A stretch of 17,534 nt of DNA from Acetobacteraceae bacterium (lineage in GTDB: Bacteria > Pseudomonadota > Alphaproteobacteria > Acetobacterales > Acetobacteraceae), in the NCBI GenBank assembly GCA_030039695.1, contig JASHVB010000057.1, positions 1 through 17,534 of the forward strand, written 5' to 3'. Positions 1 through 7,891 of the stretch are shown piece after piece (the first letter of the stretch is position 1; each line of letters starts with the position of its first letter). Under the pieces are notes generated by a model. The model worked only from the letters and a program-made list of their open reading frames with translations, made no database searches and was not told the origin of the DNA. Both the position numbers and the translations under genes were made by a program.

Positions 1-293
1 TCCGCCTGCTTCGTCAGCAGTACCGTGTCGGTGATCGAGGTCGTGCCCGTCCCTGGCATCATCTTGGCCGGCGGTATGCCACGCGAAACCAAGCCTTCCA
101 GCACCTCCATCCGTTCAGCAATCCCGACACTGTTCGCTTCGCCCGTGGTGCCGAGCACGCCGAGCCCGTTGCATCCGTTCGCCAATAACCAGCGGCAGTG
201 TGCCGCCATGCGGTCCAGATCGACCGACAGGTCGGCATTCATCGGTGTCAGTACGGCAGCATTGATGCCACCGTACAGCGCGTTTTGCATCAT
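1..293 (-). CDS. DapA/N-acetylneuraminate lyase superfamily protein, N-terminal part (truncated by window edge)
   Basis: The reading frame starts at tandem ATG codons (293 and 290) and stays open to the left edge, giving about 97 residues. It begins like a class I (Schiff-base) aldolase of the dihydrodipicolinate synthase family, with a TPM segment near residue 16 and the signature GTTGE at about 48-52, which binds the keto-acid carboxylate. The catalytic Tyr and Lys lie beyond the edge. Family members condense or cleave pyruvate-containing compounds: DapA, N-acetylneuraminate lyase, KDG aldolase and aromatic hydratase-aldolases. An AAAGGAGA ribosome binding site lies just upstream, and the start overlaps the stop of the YcgN-type gene by 4 bases (ATGA), so it is the last visible gene of the operon. 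Its catabolic surroundings favour a pyruvate-releasing lyase over lysine biosynthesis. That is inference; the substrate cannot be read from this fragment. Confidence 0.85.
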   Translation of the reverse strand, partial: MMQNALYGGINAAVLTPMNADLSVDLDRMAAHCRWLLANGCNGLGVLGTTGEANSVGIAERMEVLEGLVSRGIPPAKMMPGTGTTSITDTVLLTKQA

Positions 294-772
294 AGCGCAG
301 TCTCCTTTCCCGGGCGCCGGGCGCGCGGAGCGCGGCCCGGCCAATCAACGACATGGGCCTCGAACGGCCCGGCCCGGCGCTCGCTGACTGCGCGTCCGCG
401 CACCGAAACGCCCGCCTGGTGGACGGTGTTGGGATCGCCCGAAACGAGTGGATGCCACCAAGCCAGGTCCTTTCCTTCGGCCAGCCGGCGATATGCACAG
501 GATGGCGGCAGCCAATCGATCTGCCGCACTTCCGCCGGAGTCAGCCGCACGCAATCGGGCACGCGCCGCCGGCGGTTGGCATAATCGCTGCAACGGCAGG
601 TATGCAGGTCCAGTAGCCGGCACGCCACATTCGTAAACGCCAATGCGTTGGTGTCATCGTCGCGTAGTTTGTGCAGGCAGCAACGGCCGCAGCCGTCGCA
701 AAGCGACTCCCACTCAGCATCGGTCATCTCTTCCAGACGCTTGGTCTTCCAGAACGGCGGTGCAGGGGCCAT
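290..772 (-). CDS. YcgN family (UPF0260) cysteine-cluster protein
   Basis: The product has 160 residues. The N-terminal half carries the family signature CDGCGRCC (Cys25, 28, 31, 32) followed by Cys51, Cys59, Cys61, Cys74 and Cys92, a spacing typical of the YkgJ/YcgN zinc or iron-sulfur cluster families. The biochemical role of the family is not established; the cysteines suggest metal binding. Length is close to the usual 145-160 residues. It begins 11 bases after the lutC stop and ends in an ATGA overlap with the lyase gene, so it is translationally embedded in the operon. An AGGAG lies about 14 bases upstream of the ATG, slightly far, but no better start is in frame. YcgN-type genes are usually standalone housekeeping-like genes, so its place here may be incidental. 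Confidence 0.88.
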   Translation of the reverse strand: MAPAPPFWKTKRLEEMTDAEWESLCDGCGRCCLHKLRDDDTNALAFTNVACRLLDLHTCRCSDYANRRRRVPDCVRLTPAEVRQIDWLPPSCAYRRLAEGKDLAWWHPLVSGDPNTVHQAGVSVRGRAVSERRAGPFEAHVVDWPGRAPRARRPGKETAL

Positions 773-783
773 GGCGCGGCAAG

Positions 784-1461
784 CTACTCCTGTGGCGCAT
801 CCTCCACCAGCACTACGTGCAGCCGACGCGGTCCATGAGCGCCGAGTTCCAGGGTTTGCTCTATATCGGCGGACCGCGAAGGGCCGGTTACCAGCATGAC
901 ATTGCGTGGCATGCCACCGAGCTCAGCCCGCAGCAGGTCCCACGCTTCCTCATAGGCGCCGACCAGTCGGGACGCCCGCAGAACGACGATTTCCGTGTCC
1001 GCCAGCAGGTTCAGCGTCGTGGGACGTTCTGGAGCGGAGGGCAGCATCAGCGTTCCGGTTTCCGCGATGGCGGCGAACGCGTGCTGCACGCTGACGAGAT
1101 CCGTCGCCTGGGCTCGACCCTCGCGGATTTCCAGCAACGGCCGCGTCGACCAGGGAATCGCGCGCAGTTGTGGATGTGGCGCCATCACGAGCGACGTAGG
1201 CAGATTCTGCGCGGCGAGATAGTCCGCGACAGAGCCAGGCACTGCCTCGGCGTCCGGCACGCGCGTCACCGAGCCGAATTCTTGCTCCAGATTCGCGACA
1301 AACAGCCCGACCTGTTCTGCGTGGGAGAGGCGTGAGCGCGCGGGAATCAACTGTCGCGGATGTGCAATCAGCCGAGATCCCAGCATCGCCGCCTGATCCG
1401 CCGGCAGCGGACCACGCCGCAGGCCGCGACGGATCGCGGTCAGCATTGCCTCACGGCTCAT
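784..1461 (-). CDS. lutC: LutC/YkgG family LUD-domain protein (lactate utilization)
   Basis: The product has 225 residues forming a single LUD domain. The conserved ETGTLML block (about residues 134-140) matches the family's glycine-threonine signature, followed by [10 protein letters not shown]. In Bacillus subtilis LutABC is needed for growth on L-lactate, and related operons (ykgEFG in E. coli, LldEFG in Shewanella) oxidise L-lactate to pyruvate; LutC is the small partner of the iron-sulfur subunit. The start ATG overlaps the lutB stop (ATGA), implying coupled translation with lutB. No lutA is found in the window, so either LutA is encoded elsewhere or this pair works with another hydroxyacid dehydrogenase. 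The family call is firm; lactate as substrate is inferred. Confidence 0.9.
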   Translation of the reverse strand: MSREAMLTAIRRGLRRGPLPADQAAMLGSRLIAHPRQLIPARSRLSHAEQVGLFVANLEQEFGSVTRVPDAEAVPGSVADYLAAQNLPTSLVMAPHPQLRAIPWSTRPLLEIREGRAQATDLVSVQHAFAAIAETGTLMLPSAPERPTTLNLLADTEIVVLRASRLVGAYEEAWDLLRAELGGMPRNVMLVTGPSRSADIEQTLELGAHGPRRLHVVLVEDAPQE

Positions 1462-2891
1462 CTCGGCATTCCGTAGCGCTGAGCACGCGCGTAGCGGGCG
1501 AAGAACGTATCACCTTCGGGGGCAGGCATGTCGCGACCTTCGGTCCAACCGCTCGCCAAGGGCAGCTTGCGGAAGCTACCGCGCTTGCGCCCGAATTCGC
1601 CCAAGGTCACCGCGGCAAGGCGCGTTGCCAGGCGGTAAAGCCATGGTCGCCGTGCAAAAAATCCCCAGACTGCCAGGCCATGCCGAGCCGCGGGCGGCGA
1701 CAGGTGCCGTTCGAATTCGCGCTCGCGCCAGTGCCGCATCAGTTTTGGCAGTGGAATCCGTACTGGGCACACGCTCTCGCATTTGCCGCAAAAGGTCGAG
1801 GCGTTTGGCAAATGGCCCGCCTGGTCCACGCCGATCAGCGTCGGTGTCAGGACCGCCCCCATAGGTCCAGGATATACCCAGCCGTAGGCGTGTCCGCCCA
1901 CCACGCCATACACCGGGCAGTGGTTCATGCATGCCGCACAGCGAATGCAGCGCAGCATGTCCTGGAACTCGGTGCCCAACATCGCCGAGCGGCCGTTGTC
2001 GACCAGCACCACGTGGTATTGCTCAGGGCCATCCAAGTCGTCGGGCCGTCGCGCGCCGGTGGAAAATGTTGTGTACACCGAGAAGTCCTGCCCGGTCGCT
2101 GAACGAGCCAGCACGCGCAGCAGCGACGTGCAGTCCTCGATGGTCGGCACTATCTTCTCGATGCTGGCAAGTACAATGTGGACACGCGGCAGCGTCTGCG
2201 TCAGATCGCCGTTTCCTTCGTTGGTGACGATGACGCTGGTGCCGGTTTCGGCAATCAAGAAATTTGCGCCGGTGATGCCGACGTCTGCCGTGAGGAACCG
2301 TTCGCGCAGCTTGGCGCGCGCTTCGGTCAGGATATCGCGGCGTTCTCGGAATACACGCTCGCGTGGCAGGTCCGTGTGGGCGTTGCGGAACGTCTCTTCC
2401 CAGTCTTCCAGGTTGAGGTGGAAGGCGGGCGCGATGATATGGCTCGGCAGCTCATGCCGAAGCTGGATGACGTACTCGCCGAGGTCGGTCTCGACCGGGA
2501 GCAGCCCGTTGCGTTCCAGGTGATCGTTGATCGCGAGTTCCTCGCCGATCATCGACTTGCCTTTGGTCACCGTGCGCGCATTGGCGGCGCGGCAGATCGC
2601 CAGCACCGCGTCGCGCGCTTCGTCGGCGGTGGAGCACCAGTGGAGCTTGCCCCCGGCGCTCAGCAGGTTCTTCTCGTACTCTTCGAGATAGAAGTCGAGA
2701 TACGCCAGCGTATGGTTCTTGATGTCGCGTGCAGCATCCCGGAGCTGCTCGAATTCCGGCAGTGCGGCCACGGCCGCGGCGCGACGGGCGATGAAGCTCG
2801 GGCCGCTGCGCGCCAAGGCCTTCTGCAGGCCGACGTTCGCCAGAGCACGGTGGGCGTTTTCTTTGAAGGCAGACGAAGTGGCGATATGCAT
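1458..2891 (-). CDS. lutB: LutB/LldF family iron-sulfur protein (lactate utilization)
   Basis: The product has 477 residues. The N-terminal two thirds is a LUD domain containing ITGANFLIAETGTSV (about 206-220). A ferredoxin-like segment follows, with CIRCAACMNHCP (Cys315, 318, 321, 325) and CGKCESVCP (Cys368, 371, 375), the cluster cysteines of the LutB family. The C-terminus has the usual basic DUF3390-like tail. Length matches family members (about 470-480). Role by homology: electron-transfer subunit of the non-flavin L-lactate oxidation complex, giving pyruvate. The ATG has an AAGGA ribosome binding site 7 bases upstream. It sits 145 bases after the P450 gene, the longest spacer in the operon, and that spacer holds strong inverted repeats, so lutB may have separate control. 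Confidence 0.93.
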   Translation of the reverse strand: MHIATSSAFKENAHRALANVGLQKALARSGPSFIARRAAAVAALPEFEQLRDAARDIKNHTLAYLDFYLEEYEKNLLSAGGKLHWCSTADEARDAVLAICRAANARTVTKGKSMIGEELAINDHLERNGLLPVETDLGEYVIQLRHELPSHIIAPAFHLNLEDWEETFRNAHTDLPRERVFRERRDILTEARAKLRERFLTADVGITGANFLIAETGTSVIVTNEGNGDLTQTLPRVHIVLASIEKIVPTIEDCTSLLRVLARSATGQDFSVYTTFSTGARRPDDLDGPEQYHVVLVDNGRSAMLGTEFQDMLRCIRCAACMNHCPVYGVVGGHAYGWVYPGPMGAVLTPTLIGVDQAGHLPNASTFCGKCESVCPVRIPLPKLMRHWREREFERHLSPPAARHGLAVWGFFARRPWLYRLATRLAAVTLGEFGRKRGSFRKLPLASGWTEGRDMPAPEGDTFFARYARAQRYGMPR

Positions 2892-2911
2892 CGGTATTCC
2901 TTGTCATCTCG

Positions 2912-2980
2912 CCCACGGAATGGGAGAGCTCGCGTGTGCCACCGCACCCGTGAGGCGCGAGCGGCGCGGAAATCCGTGGG
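2912..2980 (-). other. Nested inverted-repeat structure in the P450-lutB spacer
   Basis: An outer pair CCCACGGA (2912-2919) and TCCGTGGG (2973-2980) is a perfect 8-base inverted repeat. Inside it GCTCGCG (2928-2934) pairs perfectly with CGCGAGC (2956-2962), and inside that GTGC (2936-2939) can pair with GCAC (2944-2947) around a four-base loop. The arms nest consistently, so the untranslated RNA before lutB could fold into a long imperfect stem. There is no U-tract, which argues against a simple intrinsic terminator. An RNA processing site, attenuator or protein-binding leader is possible. Seen by eye; folding energy was not calculated. Confidence 0.5.
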
Positions 2981-3013
2981 TCTTCCTGCTCGCCTCGGCG
3001 GTGACGTCCCCCG

Positions 3014-3037
3014 ACCTCGCCCGCTGCACGGCGAGGT
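3014..3037 (-). other. Strong hairpin at the P450 stop codon
   Basis: ACCTCGCC (3014-3021) and GGCGAGGT (3030-3037) form a perfect 8-base stem around an 8-base loop. On the transcribed strand the stem starts at the last base of the P450 TAA stop codon. No run of U follows (the next bases read TCGGGGG), so it is more like a 3'-end stabilising or processing hairpin than a canonical rho-independent terminator. It may uncouple levels of the P450 part of the transcript from lutBC. Confidence 0.55.
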
Positions 3038-4287
3038 TATTGAATCCGCACGGGCAGTGACCTGATCCCGTGGATGAAGTTCGAATACACCCGCTTCGCC
3101 GGCCCGACCACCTCGATGACCGGATGCCGCGGCAGTAACTCCTCCCACAGGATCCGCAACTGCAGCTCGGCCAGCCGGTTGCCGACGCAGCGATGGATGC
3201 CAAACCCGAAGGACAAATGCTGCCGCGGCCGTGGCCGGTCAATGATGAACCGATCGGGATCGGATATCGCATCCGGATCGCGATTGCCCGATACGTACCA
3301 CAGCACGACCTTGTCGCCCTTGTGGATATGCTTGCCGCCGAGTTCGGTATCTGCCGTCGCCGTGCGCCGCATATGGATCACCGGCGTCACGTATCGGATG
3401 ATCTCCGACACCATTCCAGGGATCAGCGTGGGGTCGTTGCGCAACTTCTGATATTCGCCAGGGTTGGCGCTCAACGCCATCAGCCCACCGCTCATGGAGT
3501 TGCGCGTGGTGTCGTTGCCACCGACGATCAGCAGCGCCAGCGTGCCCATGAACTCATGCAGCGGCAGTTCGCGTGTCGATTCGCCGTGGGCGAGCATCGA
3601 CAGCAGATCGAATTTTGGCGGCGCCTTCGCGCGTTCGGCGAGTAGCGCGGCCATGGTCGCTGCCATCCGTTTCATTTCGTCGAAGCGCTCTTGCTCGGAA
3701 TGCACCGGCGCGTCGGGCGCATTGACGTTGCAAATCGCCACGTCGGACCAGAAGGTCAGCTTACGTCGGTCCTCGAAGGGGAAGTCAAACAGCGTCGCGA
3801 GCATCATTGTGGTGAGCTCGATGGACACCCGATCAACCCAGTCGAACACTTCGCGGCGTGGTAGTTCTTCCAGAACGCGGATGGTGCGTTCGCGGATCAT
3901 CGATTCCATGTTTGCCAGGTTGCCCGGAGCCACGATCGGGCTGACCACCCTGCGTTGGTCGTCGTGCCGCGGAGGGTCCATGCGGATGAAGCTTGGCCGC
4001 TCCATCCCCTTTGGTTGCTCCTCTATCTGGATGCCGCCCAGTTCGGATGCCGACGAATATAGTCCGTGGTTCACCTCCACGTGCATGATGTCGGCGTATT
4101 TGGCGACCGCCCAATACGGGCCATAGCGGCTCTCGCGTACCCAGTGCACAGGATCCGTGCGCCGCAGCCGCTCGAAATATGGGTACCAAGTGTCATCCTG
4201 GTAGAGCTGCGGGTCGCTGACATCGATCGCGTCGAGTGGCATCCGCCAGGCCTCACTGGTCGGATCAGCATGCACCGGTGCATTCAT
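3037..4287 (-). CDS. Cytochrome P450, CYP153-like (alkane/terminal hydroxylase type)
   Basis: The product has 416 residues, the usual size of soluble bacterial P450s. The I-helix oxygen-activation motif is GGNDT (256-260) within GGNDTTRNSMSGG, the ExxR pair is Glu295-Arg298, and the heme-thiolate loop is FGFGIHRCVG with Cys367. Segments such as SIELTTMMLATLFDFPFEDR, MVSEIIRYVTP and HLSFGFGIHRC closely follow CYP153A proteins, which hydroxylate n-alkanes, fatty acids or related chains at the terminal carbon using a [2Fe-2S] ferredoxin and FAD reductase. Both partners are encoded immediately upstream in the same operon, giving a complete class I system. A GGGAG ribosome binding site supports the ATG. 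Assignment to CYP153 rests on remembered sequence similarity; the substrate is unknown, and aromatic-pathway neighbours hint at an alkyl-aromatic rather than a plain alkane. Confidence 0.92.
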   Translation of the reverse strand: MNAPVHADPTSEAWRMPLDAIDVSDPQLYQDDTWYPYFERLRRTDPVHWVRESRYGPYWAVAKYADIMHVEVNHGLYSSASELGGIQIEEQPKGMERPSFIRMDPPRHDDQRRVVSPIVAPGNLANMESMIRERTIRVLEELPRREVFDWVDRVSIELTTMMLATLFDFPFEDRRKLTFWSDVAICNVNAPDAPVHSEQERFDEMKRMAATMAALLAERAKAPPKFDLLSMLAHGESTRELPLHEFMGTLALLIVGGNDTTRNSMSGGLMALSANPGEYQKLRNDPTLIPGMVSEIIRYVTPVIHMRRTATADTELGGKHIHKGDKVVLWYVSGNRDPDAISDPDRFIIDRPRPRQHLSFGFGIHRCVGNRLAELQLRILWEELLPRHPVIEVVGPAKRVYSNFIHGIRSLPVRIQ

Positions 4288-4318
4288 GGCCGTTGCTCCC
4301 GTCTTGTTGGGTCTCCGC

Positions 4319-4645
4319 TCAGTGCTGGCCCTCCGGCATGCGAACGACCAACCCGTCGAGTTCCTCTGTCATCTTGATCTGGCAGGACAGCCGCGAATTC
4401 GGCTGCGCTACCGCTGCGAAGCTCAGCATACTCGCTTCCTGCGATCCGGGCACCGGTGTGCCGATCTTGTCGAGCCATACCCGCTCCAGATAGACATGGC
4501 AGGTGGCACAGGCGCACTCGCCGCCGCAATCGGCGTCGATGCCAGGGACGTTGTTGTCCACGGCGCCGCGCATGACGGACAGACCGACCGGCACATCAAC
4601 CGTGTGTGCGGTACCGTTGAACTCGATATAGGTCACCTTAGGCAT
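4319..4645 (-). CDS. [2Fe-2S] ferredoxin, adrenodoxin/putidaredoxin type
   Basis: The product has 108 residues. Cluster cysteines are Cys40, Cys46, Cys49 and Cys88 (C-x5-C-x2-C...C); an additional Cys44 lies within the loop [10 protein letters not shown]. The overall fold and length match P450-partner vertebrate-type ferredoxins such as putidaredoxin and the CYP153 ferredoxins. Its role is one-electron transfer from the FAD reductase to the P450. It lies 10 bases after the reductase gene and 31 bases before the P450, in the order reductase-ferredoxin-P450. An AGGGA ribosome binding site sits 7-8 bases upstream of the ATG. Redox partnership is inferred from adjacency and family. Confidence 0.95.
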   Translation of the reverse strand: MPKVTYIEFNGTAHTVDVPVGLSVMRGAVDNNVPGIDADCGGECACATCHVYLERVWLDKIGTPVPGSQEASMLSFAAVAQPNSRLSCQIKMTEELDGLVVRMPEGQH

Positions 4646-4655
4646 AGTTTGTCCC

Positions 4656-5912
4656 TCAGATACCGCCGTTTGTTCCGCCCGCGAGCTCTTGCATGGAGAC
4701 TGATACGTCGCGCAGCCGGTGCGCCGTTACCTTCTTACGCCGGCCAATCATTGACTTACCGGCCATGAACTCCGTTGGCGCATTGACCGCTTCGACTGCC
4801 TGCAGCGTTCCGTCAAGGGTGAGGTGAAACACTGCGAACCGCCCGGTCGCTGGATCGCCGCGCACGATCGTGCAGGCCACATCGAACGGCAGGCCTGCGA
4901 TCTGTAGCCTTATATCGTACTGATCGGACCAAAACCACGGCACTTCCTGTGCGGGCGCCGCCCGTCCGCACAGATCGGAGGCGGCCTGCTTCGCTTGCTC
5001 CAGCGCGTTCGGTACGCTTTCCAGACGAAAGCGCCGCTCGTAGATCGGCAGGGGCCGGCAGGTGCAGTCGCCGATTGCATGGATATGCGGGTCGCTGGTG
5101 CGCGCAGCCAGGTCGACGACAATGCCGTTCTCGCAAGCAATGCCAGCATCACGTGCCAACCGGTCGTCGGGGCCGGCCCCAATGCCGACCAGCACGGCGT
5201 CGCAGGACAGTCGCGCTCCATCGCCCAGTCGGACAGACGTGGCGCGGCCGGCGTCGCCTTCAATCGCCGCCACCGTCGCGCTGCACAGGATCCGGACACC
5301 TTGGGCCTCGTGCGCCTGATGGAAGAACGACGACAAGACCGGCGAGGCGATTCGTGCGAGCACGCGCTCCTCGCGCTCGACGACGGCTACCGACGCGCCG
5401 ATGGTGCGCGCCGATGCGGCCACTTCCAGGCCGATGTAACCGCCGCCGATCACGACAAGTCGGGAACCGGCGACGAGCGCGGCCTTGATGCGGTCGGCGT
5501 CGGCAATGCCGCGCAGGTCCAAGACGCCACCGAGATCATAGCCCGGCACCGGCAGCACGCGCGGACGCGCGCCAGTCGCGAGAATAAGCTCGTCGTACTG
5601 CAGGTTCTCGCCGGTTGAGAGCGCGATGGTGCGGCGATCGCGGTCGATCGCGGTTGCCGTCACGCCAAGCAACAAATTGATATTGTTGTTGTCGTAGAAC
5701 GCTATCGGCCGCAGAGCAACGCTCGCCGCGTCTGCCGCTCCCTTCAGCCATGTCTTTGACAGCGGCGGGCGCTGGTAAGGGAGGAACGGTTCTTCTCCGA
5801 CCAGCGTAATCCGCCCCTTCCAGCCGAATTGCCGCAGCAGCGCCGCAGTCGAACCGCCAGCATGTCCGCCACCGACGATGACAACGTGCGCCGATGGGTC
5901 GGTCTGCGTCAT
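4656..5912 (-). CDS. FAD/NAD-dependent ferredoxin reductase (putidaredoxin/rhodocoxin reductase type)
   Basis: From ATG 5912 the product has 418 residues, normal for this family. The N-terminal FAD Rossmann motif is [13 protein letters not shown] (about residues 10-22), a second NAD(P) motif [12 protein letters not shown] lies near 152-163, and HAIGDCT is the FAD-ribityl contact. It passes electrons from NADH to the ferredoxin encoded 10 bases downstream. The start is uncertain. The frame is open to an ATG at 6020, which would overlap the hydratase gene by 26 bases and add a tail unlike the family. ATG 5924 or 5912 fit the protein but lack a good ribosome binding site, whereas TTG 5951 has GGAG six bases upstream. 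I chose 5912 because [16 protein letters not shown] matches the usual N-terminus. Confidence 0.9.
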   Translation of the reverse strand: MTQTDPSAHVVIVGGGHAGGSTAALLRQFGWKGRITLVGEEPFLPYQRPPLSKTWLKGAADAASVALRPIAFYDNNNINLLLGVTATAIDRDRRTIALSTGENLQYDELILATGARPRVLPVPGYDLGGVLDLRGIADADRIKAALVAGSRLVVIGGGYIGLEVAASARTIGASVAVVEREERVLARIASPVLSSFFHQAHEAQGVRILCSATVAAIEGDAGRATSVRLGDGARLSCDAVLVGIGAGPDDRLARDAGIACENGIVVDLAARTSDPHIHAIGDCTCRPLPIYERRFRLESVPNALEQAKQAASDLCGRAAPAQEVPWFWSDQYDIRLQIAGLPFDVACTIVRGDPATGRFAVFHLTLDGTLQAVEAVNAPTEFMAGKSMIGRRKKVTAHRLRDVSVSMQELAGGTNGGI

Positions 5913-5994
5913 TGCAAGGTCCATCGGGCAGGACCAATCCCCCGCGGGCAATCGCTTCTCCGCCTCACCCCTCGCAATAACCCATAGACACGCA

Positions 5995-7020
5995 TCACCC
6001 CGCACCGAACTGTTTCGCAATCTGCGCCGACAGCCGCCCGTACACTTTCCGTGCGTTCCCCTCGTACACCTTCTCCTTGTCGGCTGGCGAGAAGGGGAGC
6101 TGCTCGATATAACGCTTGGTATCGTCGTAGTGGTGCCCCGTCTCCGGATCTACGCCGCGCACCGCCCCGATCATCTCTGAGGCAAACAGGATGTTCTCCG
6201 TCGGAATCACCGTTGCCAGCAGCTCCTGTCCCGGCAGGTGATACACGCACGTGTCAAAGAACACATTCCGCAGCACATGCTCCGTCAGTGGCGGCAGTCT
6301 CATGTCCTGCGCGATCCCGCGAAACCGGCCCCAATGGTACGGCACCGCTCCGCCGCCATGTGGGATGACGAATTTCAGCGTCGGAAAGTTCTTGAACAAA
6401 TCCGACGTCAGGCACTGCATGAACGCGGCGGTATCGCCGTTCAGATAATGCGAGCCGGTGGTGTGGAACGCCGGATTGCACGCCTGGCTGACGTGGATCA
6501 TCGCTGGAACGTCCAACTCCACCATCTTCTCGTAGAGCGGGTACCAGTACTTATCGCCCAACGGCGGATCCCGCCAGTATCCGCCTGACGGATCGGGGTT
6601 CAAATTGCAGCCGACGAACCCGTATTGCAGTACGCACCGCTCCAGCTCGGCGATGCAATTCTGCGGCGACACGCCGGCGCTTTGCGGCAGCATGCACACG
6701 CCGATGAAATTGCGGGGGAACAGCGTGCAGACGCGATGGATGAGTTCGTTGCAGGCGCTGGCCCAGGCCTCGCTGGTGGACGCGTCGCCAAGGTGATGCC
6801 CCATGCCGGCCGCGCGCGGCGAGAAGATTGTCAGGTCGGTGCCGCGTTCCTGCTGCACCTTCAACTGACCGTTGATGATGGTAGCGCGGATTTCGTCGTC
6901 GGTGATACTCGGCCGAGACGGAGACGCCCGACCTTCCTGATGCGCTGCAATTTGCTCGGTCCGCCACGCCTCATGCTGACGCGGCGACGTCGTGTAATGT
7001 CCGTGGCAGTCGATGATCAT
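5995..7020 (-). CDS. ligJ: LigJ-like 4-oxalomesaconate hydratase (amidohydrolase superfamily)
   Basis: From ATG 7020 the product has 341 residues, the same size as LigJ of Sphingobium SYK-6, whose sequence I recall as collinear (MIIDCHGHYTT, FSPRA, NLNPDPSGG, VIPHGGGAVPYHWGRFRG, FASEMIGAVRG). LigJ adds water to 4-oxalomesaconate to give 4-carboxy-4-hydroxy-2-oxoadipate in the protocatechuate 4,5-cleavage pathway. Probable zinc ligands are His6, His8 (CHGH), His176 and Glu282, with His221 in the PHGGG loop. The frame also opens at GTG 7032, but GGAGG at 7026-7030 positions the ribosome on ATG 7020. No LigAB dioxygenase, LigC, LigI or LigK is present in the window. The relative may therefore act on an analogous oxo-diacid made by this operon. 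Confidence 0.9.
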   Translation of the reverse strand: MIIDCHGHYTTSPRQHEAWRTEQIAAHQEGRASPSRPSITDDEIRATIINGQLKVQQERGTDLTIFSPRAAGMGHHLGDASTSEAWASACNELIHRVCTLFPRNFIGVCMLPQSAGVSPQNCIAELERCVLQYGFVGCNLNPDPSGGYWRDPPLGDKYWYPLYEKMVELDVPAMIHVSQACNPAFHTTGSHYLNGDTAAFMQCLTSDLFKNFPTLKFVIPHGGGAVPYHWGRFRGIAQDMRLPPLTEHVLRNVFFDTCVYHLPGQELLATVIPTENILFASEMIGAVRGVDPETGHHYDDTKRYIEQLPFSPADKEKVYEGNARKVYGRLSAQIAKQFGAG

Positions 7021-7025
7021 GCTTT

Positions 7026-7030
7026 CCTCC
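7026..7030 (-). promoter_or_regulatory. Ribosome binding site deciding the LigJ-like start
   Basis: GGAGG on the minus strand, five bases before ATG 7020. It overlaps the alternative GTG at 7032, which would add four residues, and therefore favours ATG 7020. Confidence 0.8.
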
Positions 7031-7041
7031 ACACGTTCGGA

Positions 7042-7821
7042 TCAGTCCGGAATGATCCCGCCATCTACATTATACGATTGCCCAGTGATGTTGCGCGCGC
7101 CCGGTGAGGCCAGGAATACTGCCATCGCCGCGATGTCCTCCGGATCATTTGCTCGTTGCAACGGAATGGCTGATGCGCGGCGCCGCTCCATTTCGTCGAC
7201 GGTGATGCCTTCTTGCTGCGCGCGCACCCGCAGGTTGGCCTCAGACAGCGCCGTACGGGTCACGCCCGGGCAGATCGCATTCACATTGATATTGTACCGC
7301 CCTAACTGCTGCGACGCAGTCTTGGTCAGAGCAATCACCGCACCTTTGCTGGCCGCGTATGCGGCATTCGATGTACCAGCATAGCCCTTCCCGGCGATCG
7401 ACGCGATGTTGATGATCCGACCGCTGCGCCGCGGGATCATCTCGCGTGCGACCCGCTGCAGACAAAAGAACACACCCTTCGCATTCACCCTGTGGATGCG
7501 GTCCCAGTCTTGCTCCGTCAGATCCATGATGTCGGCGCGGCGCGTGACGCCGGCGTTGTTCACGGAAATATCGATATGGCCGAATGCCTCGATCGCCCGG
7601 CGCACCATCGTATCAATCTGCTGCAGGTCGCCGACATCAGTGGGCAAAGCAAGACTGCGCTTCTGGAATCGGCTCACCGCGGCGGCGGTCTCCTCAGCAG
7701 CTGGCCCGTTGATATCGGCGACAACCACGTTTGCGCCCGCCTCGGCCAAGGCGATCGCACACGCCTTACCAATGCCCTGGCCTGCGCCCGTCACCAGGGC
7801 GACCTGATCGGTCAGGATCAT
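7042..7821 (-). CDS. Short-chain dehydrogenase/reductase (classical SDR)
   Basis: The product has 259 residues. The cofactor motif TGAGQGIG is at 11-18, Asp36 at the end of beta-2 suggests NAD(H) preference, and NNAG is at 88-91. The catalytic residues are Ser141, Tyr155 and Lys159 (YAASK), and the ending NVDGGIIPD is usual for the FabG-like subgroup. It probably oxidises an alcohol or hydroxyacyl intermediate, for instance the product of the P450, or acts as a dihydrodiol/ketoreductase; the substrate is not readable. A GGGAGG ribosome binding site precedes the ATG. It lies 70 bases after the dioxygenase-like gene and 21 bases before the hydratase, in the middle of the operon's first half. 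The family is certain, the role inferred. Confidence 0.93.
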   Translation of the reverse strand: MILTDQVALVTGAGQGIGKACAIALAEAGANVVVADINGPAAEETAAAVSRFQKRSLALPTDVGDLQQIDTMVRRAIEAFGHIDISVNNAGVTRRADIMDLTEQDWDRIHRVNAKGVFFCLQRVAREMIPRRSGRIINIASIAGKGYAGTSNAAYAASKGAVIALTKTASQQLGRYNINVNAICPGVTRTALSEANLRVRAQQEGITVDEMERRRASAIPLQRANDPEDIAAMAVFLASPGARNITGQSYNVDGGIIPD

Positions 7822-7891
7822 GACGCTGCCTCCCTTTGCATTCTGCAGCGAAATACGGACCGGCGGAGGGCAGCCGTCAAGCTTGCCCGAT

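Noticed and set aside
643..2102. Two long plus-strand ORFs (643-1335 and 1332-2102) opposite lutC and lutB
   Set aside because: Compositionally shadow-like (Arg/Gln/His-rich), no recognisable domain, and exactly antisense to well-supported lutB/lutC.
2178..3065. 295-codon plus-strand ORF opposite lutB and its leader
   Set aside because: Mirror frame of lutB with no family features; long antisense frames are common in GC-rich DNA.
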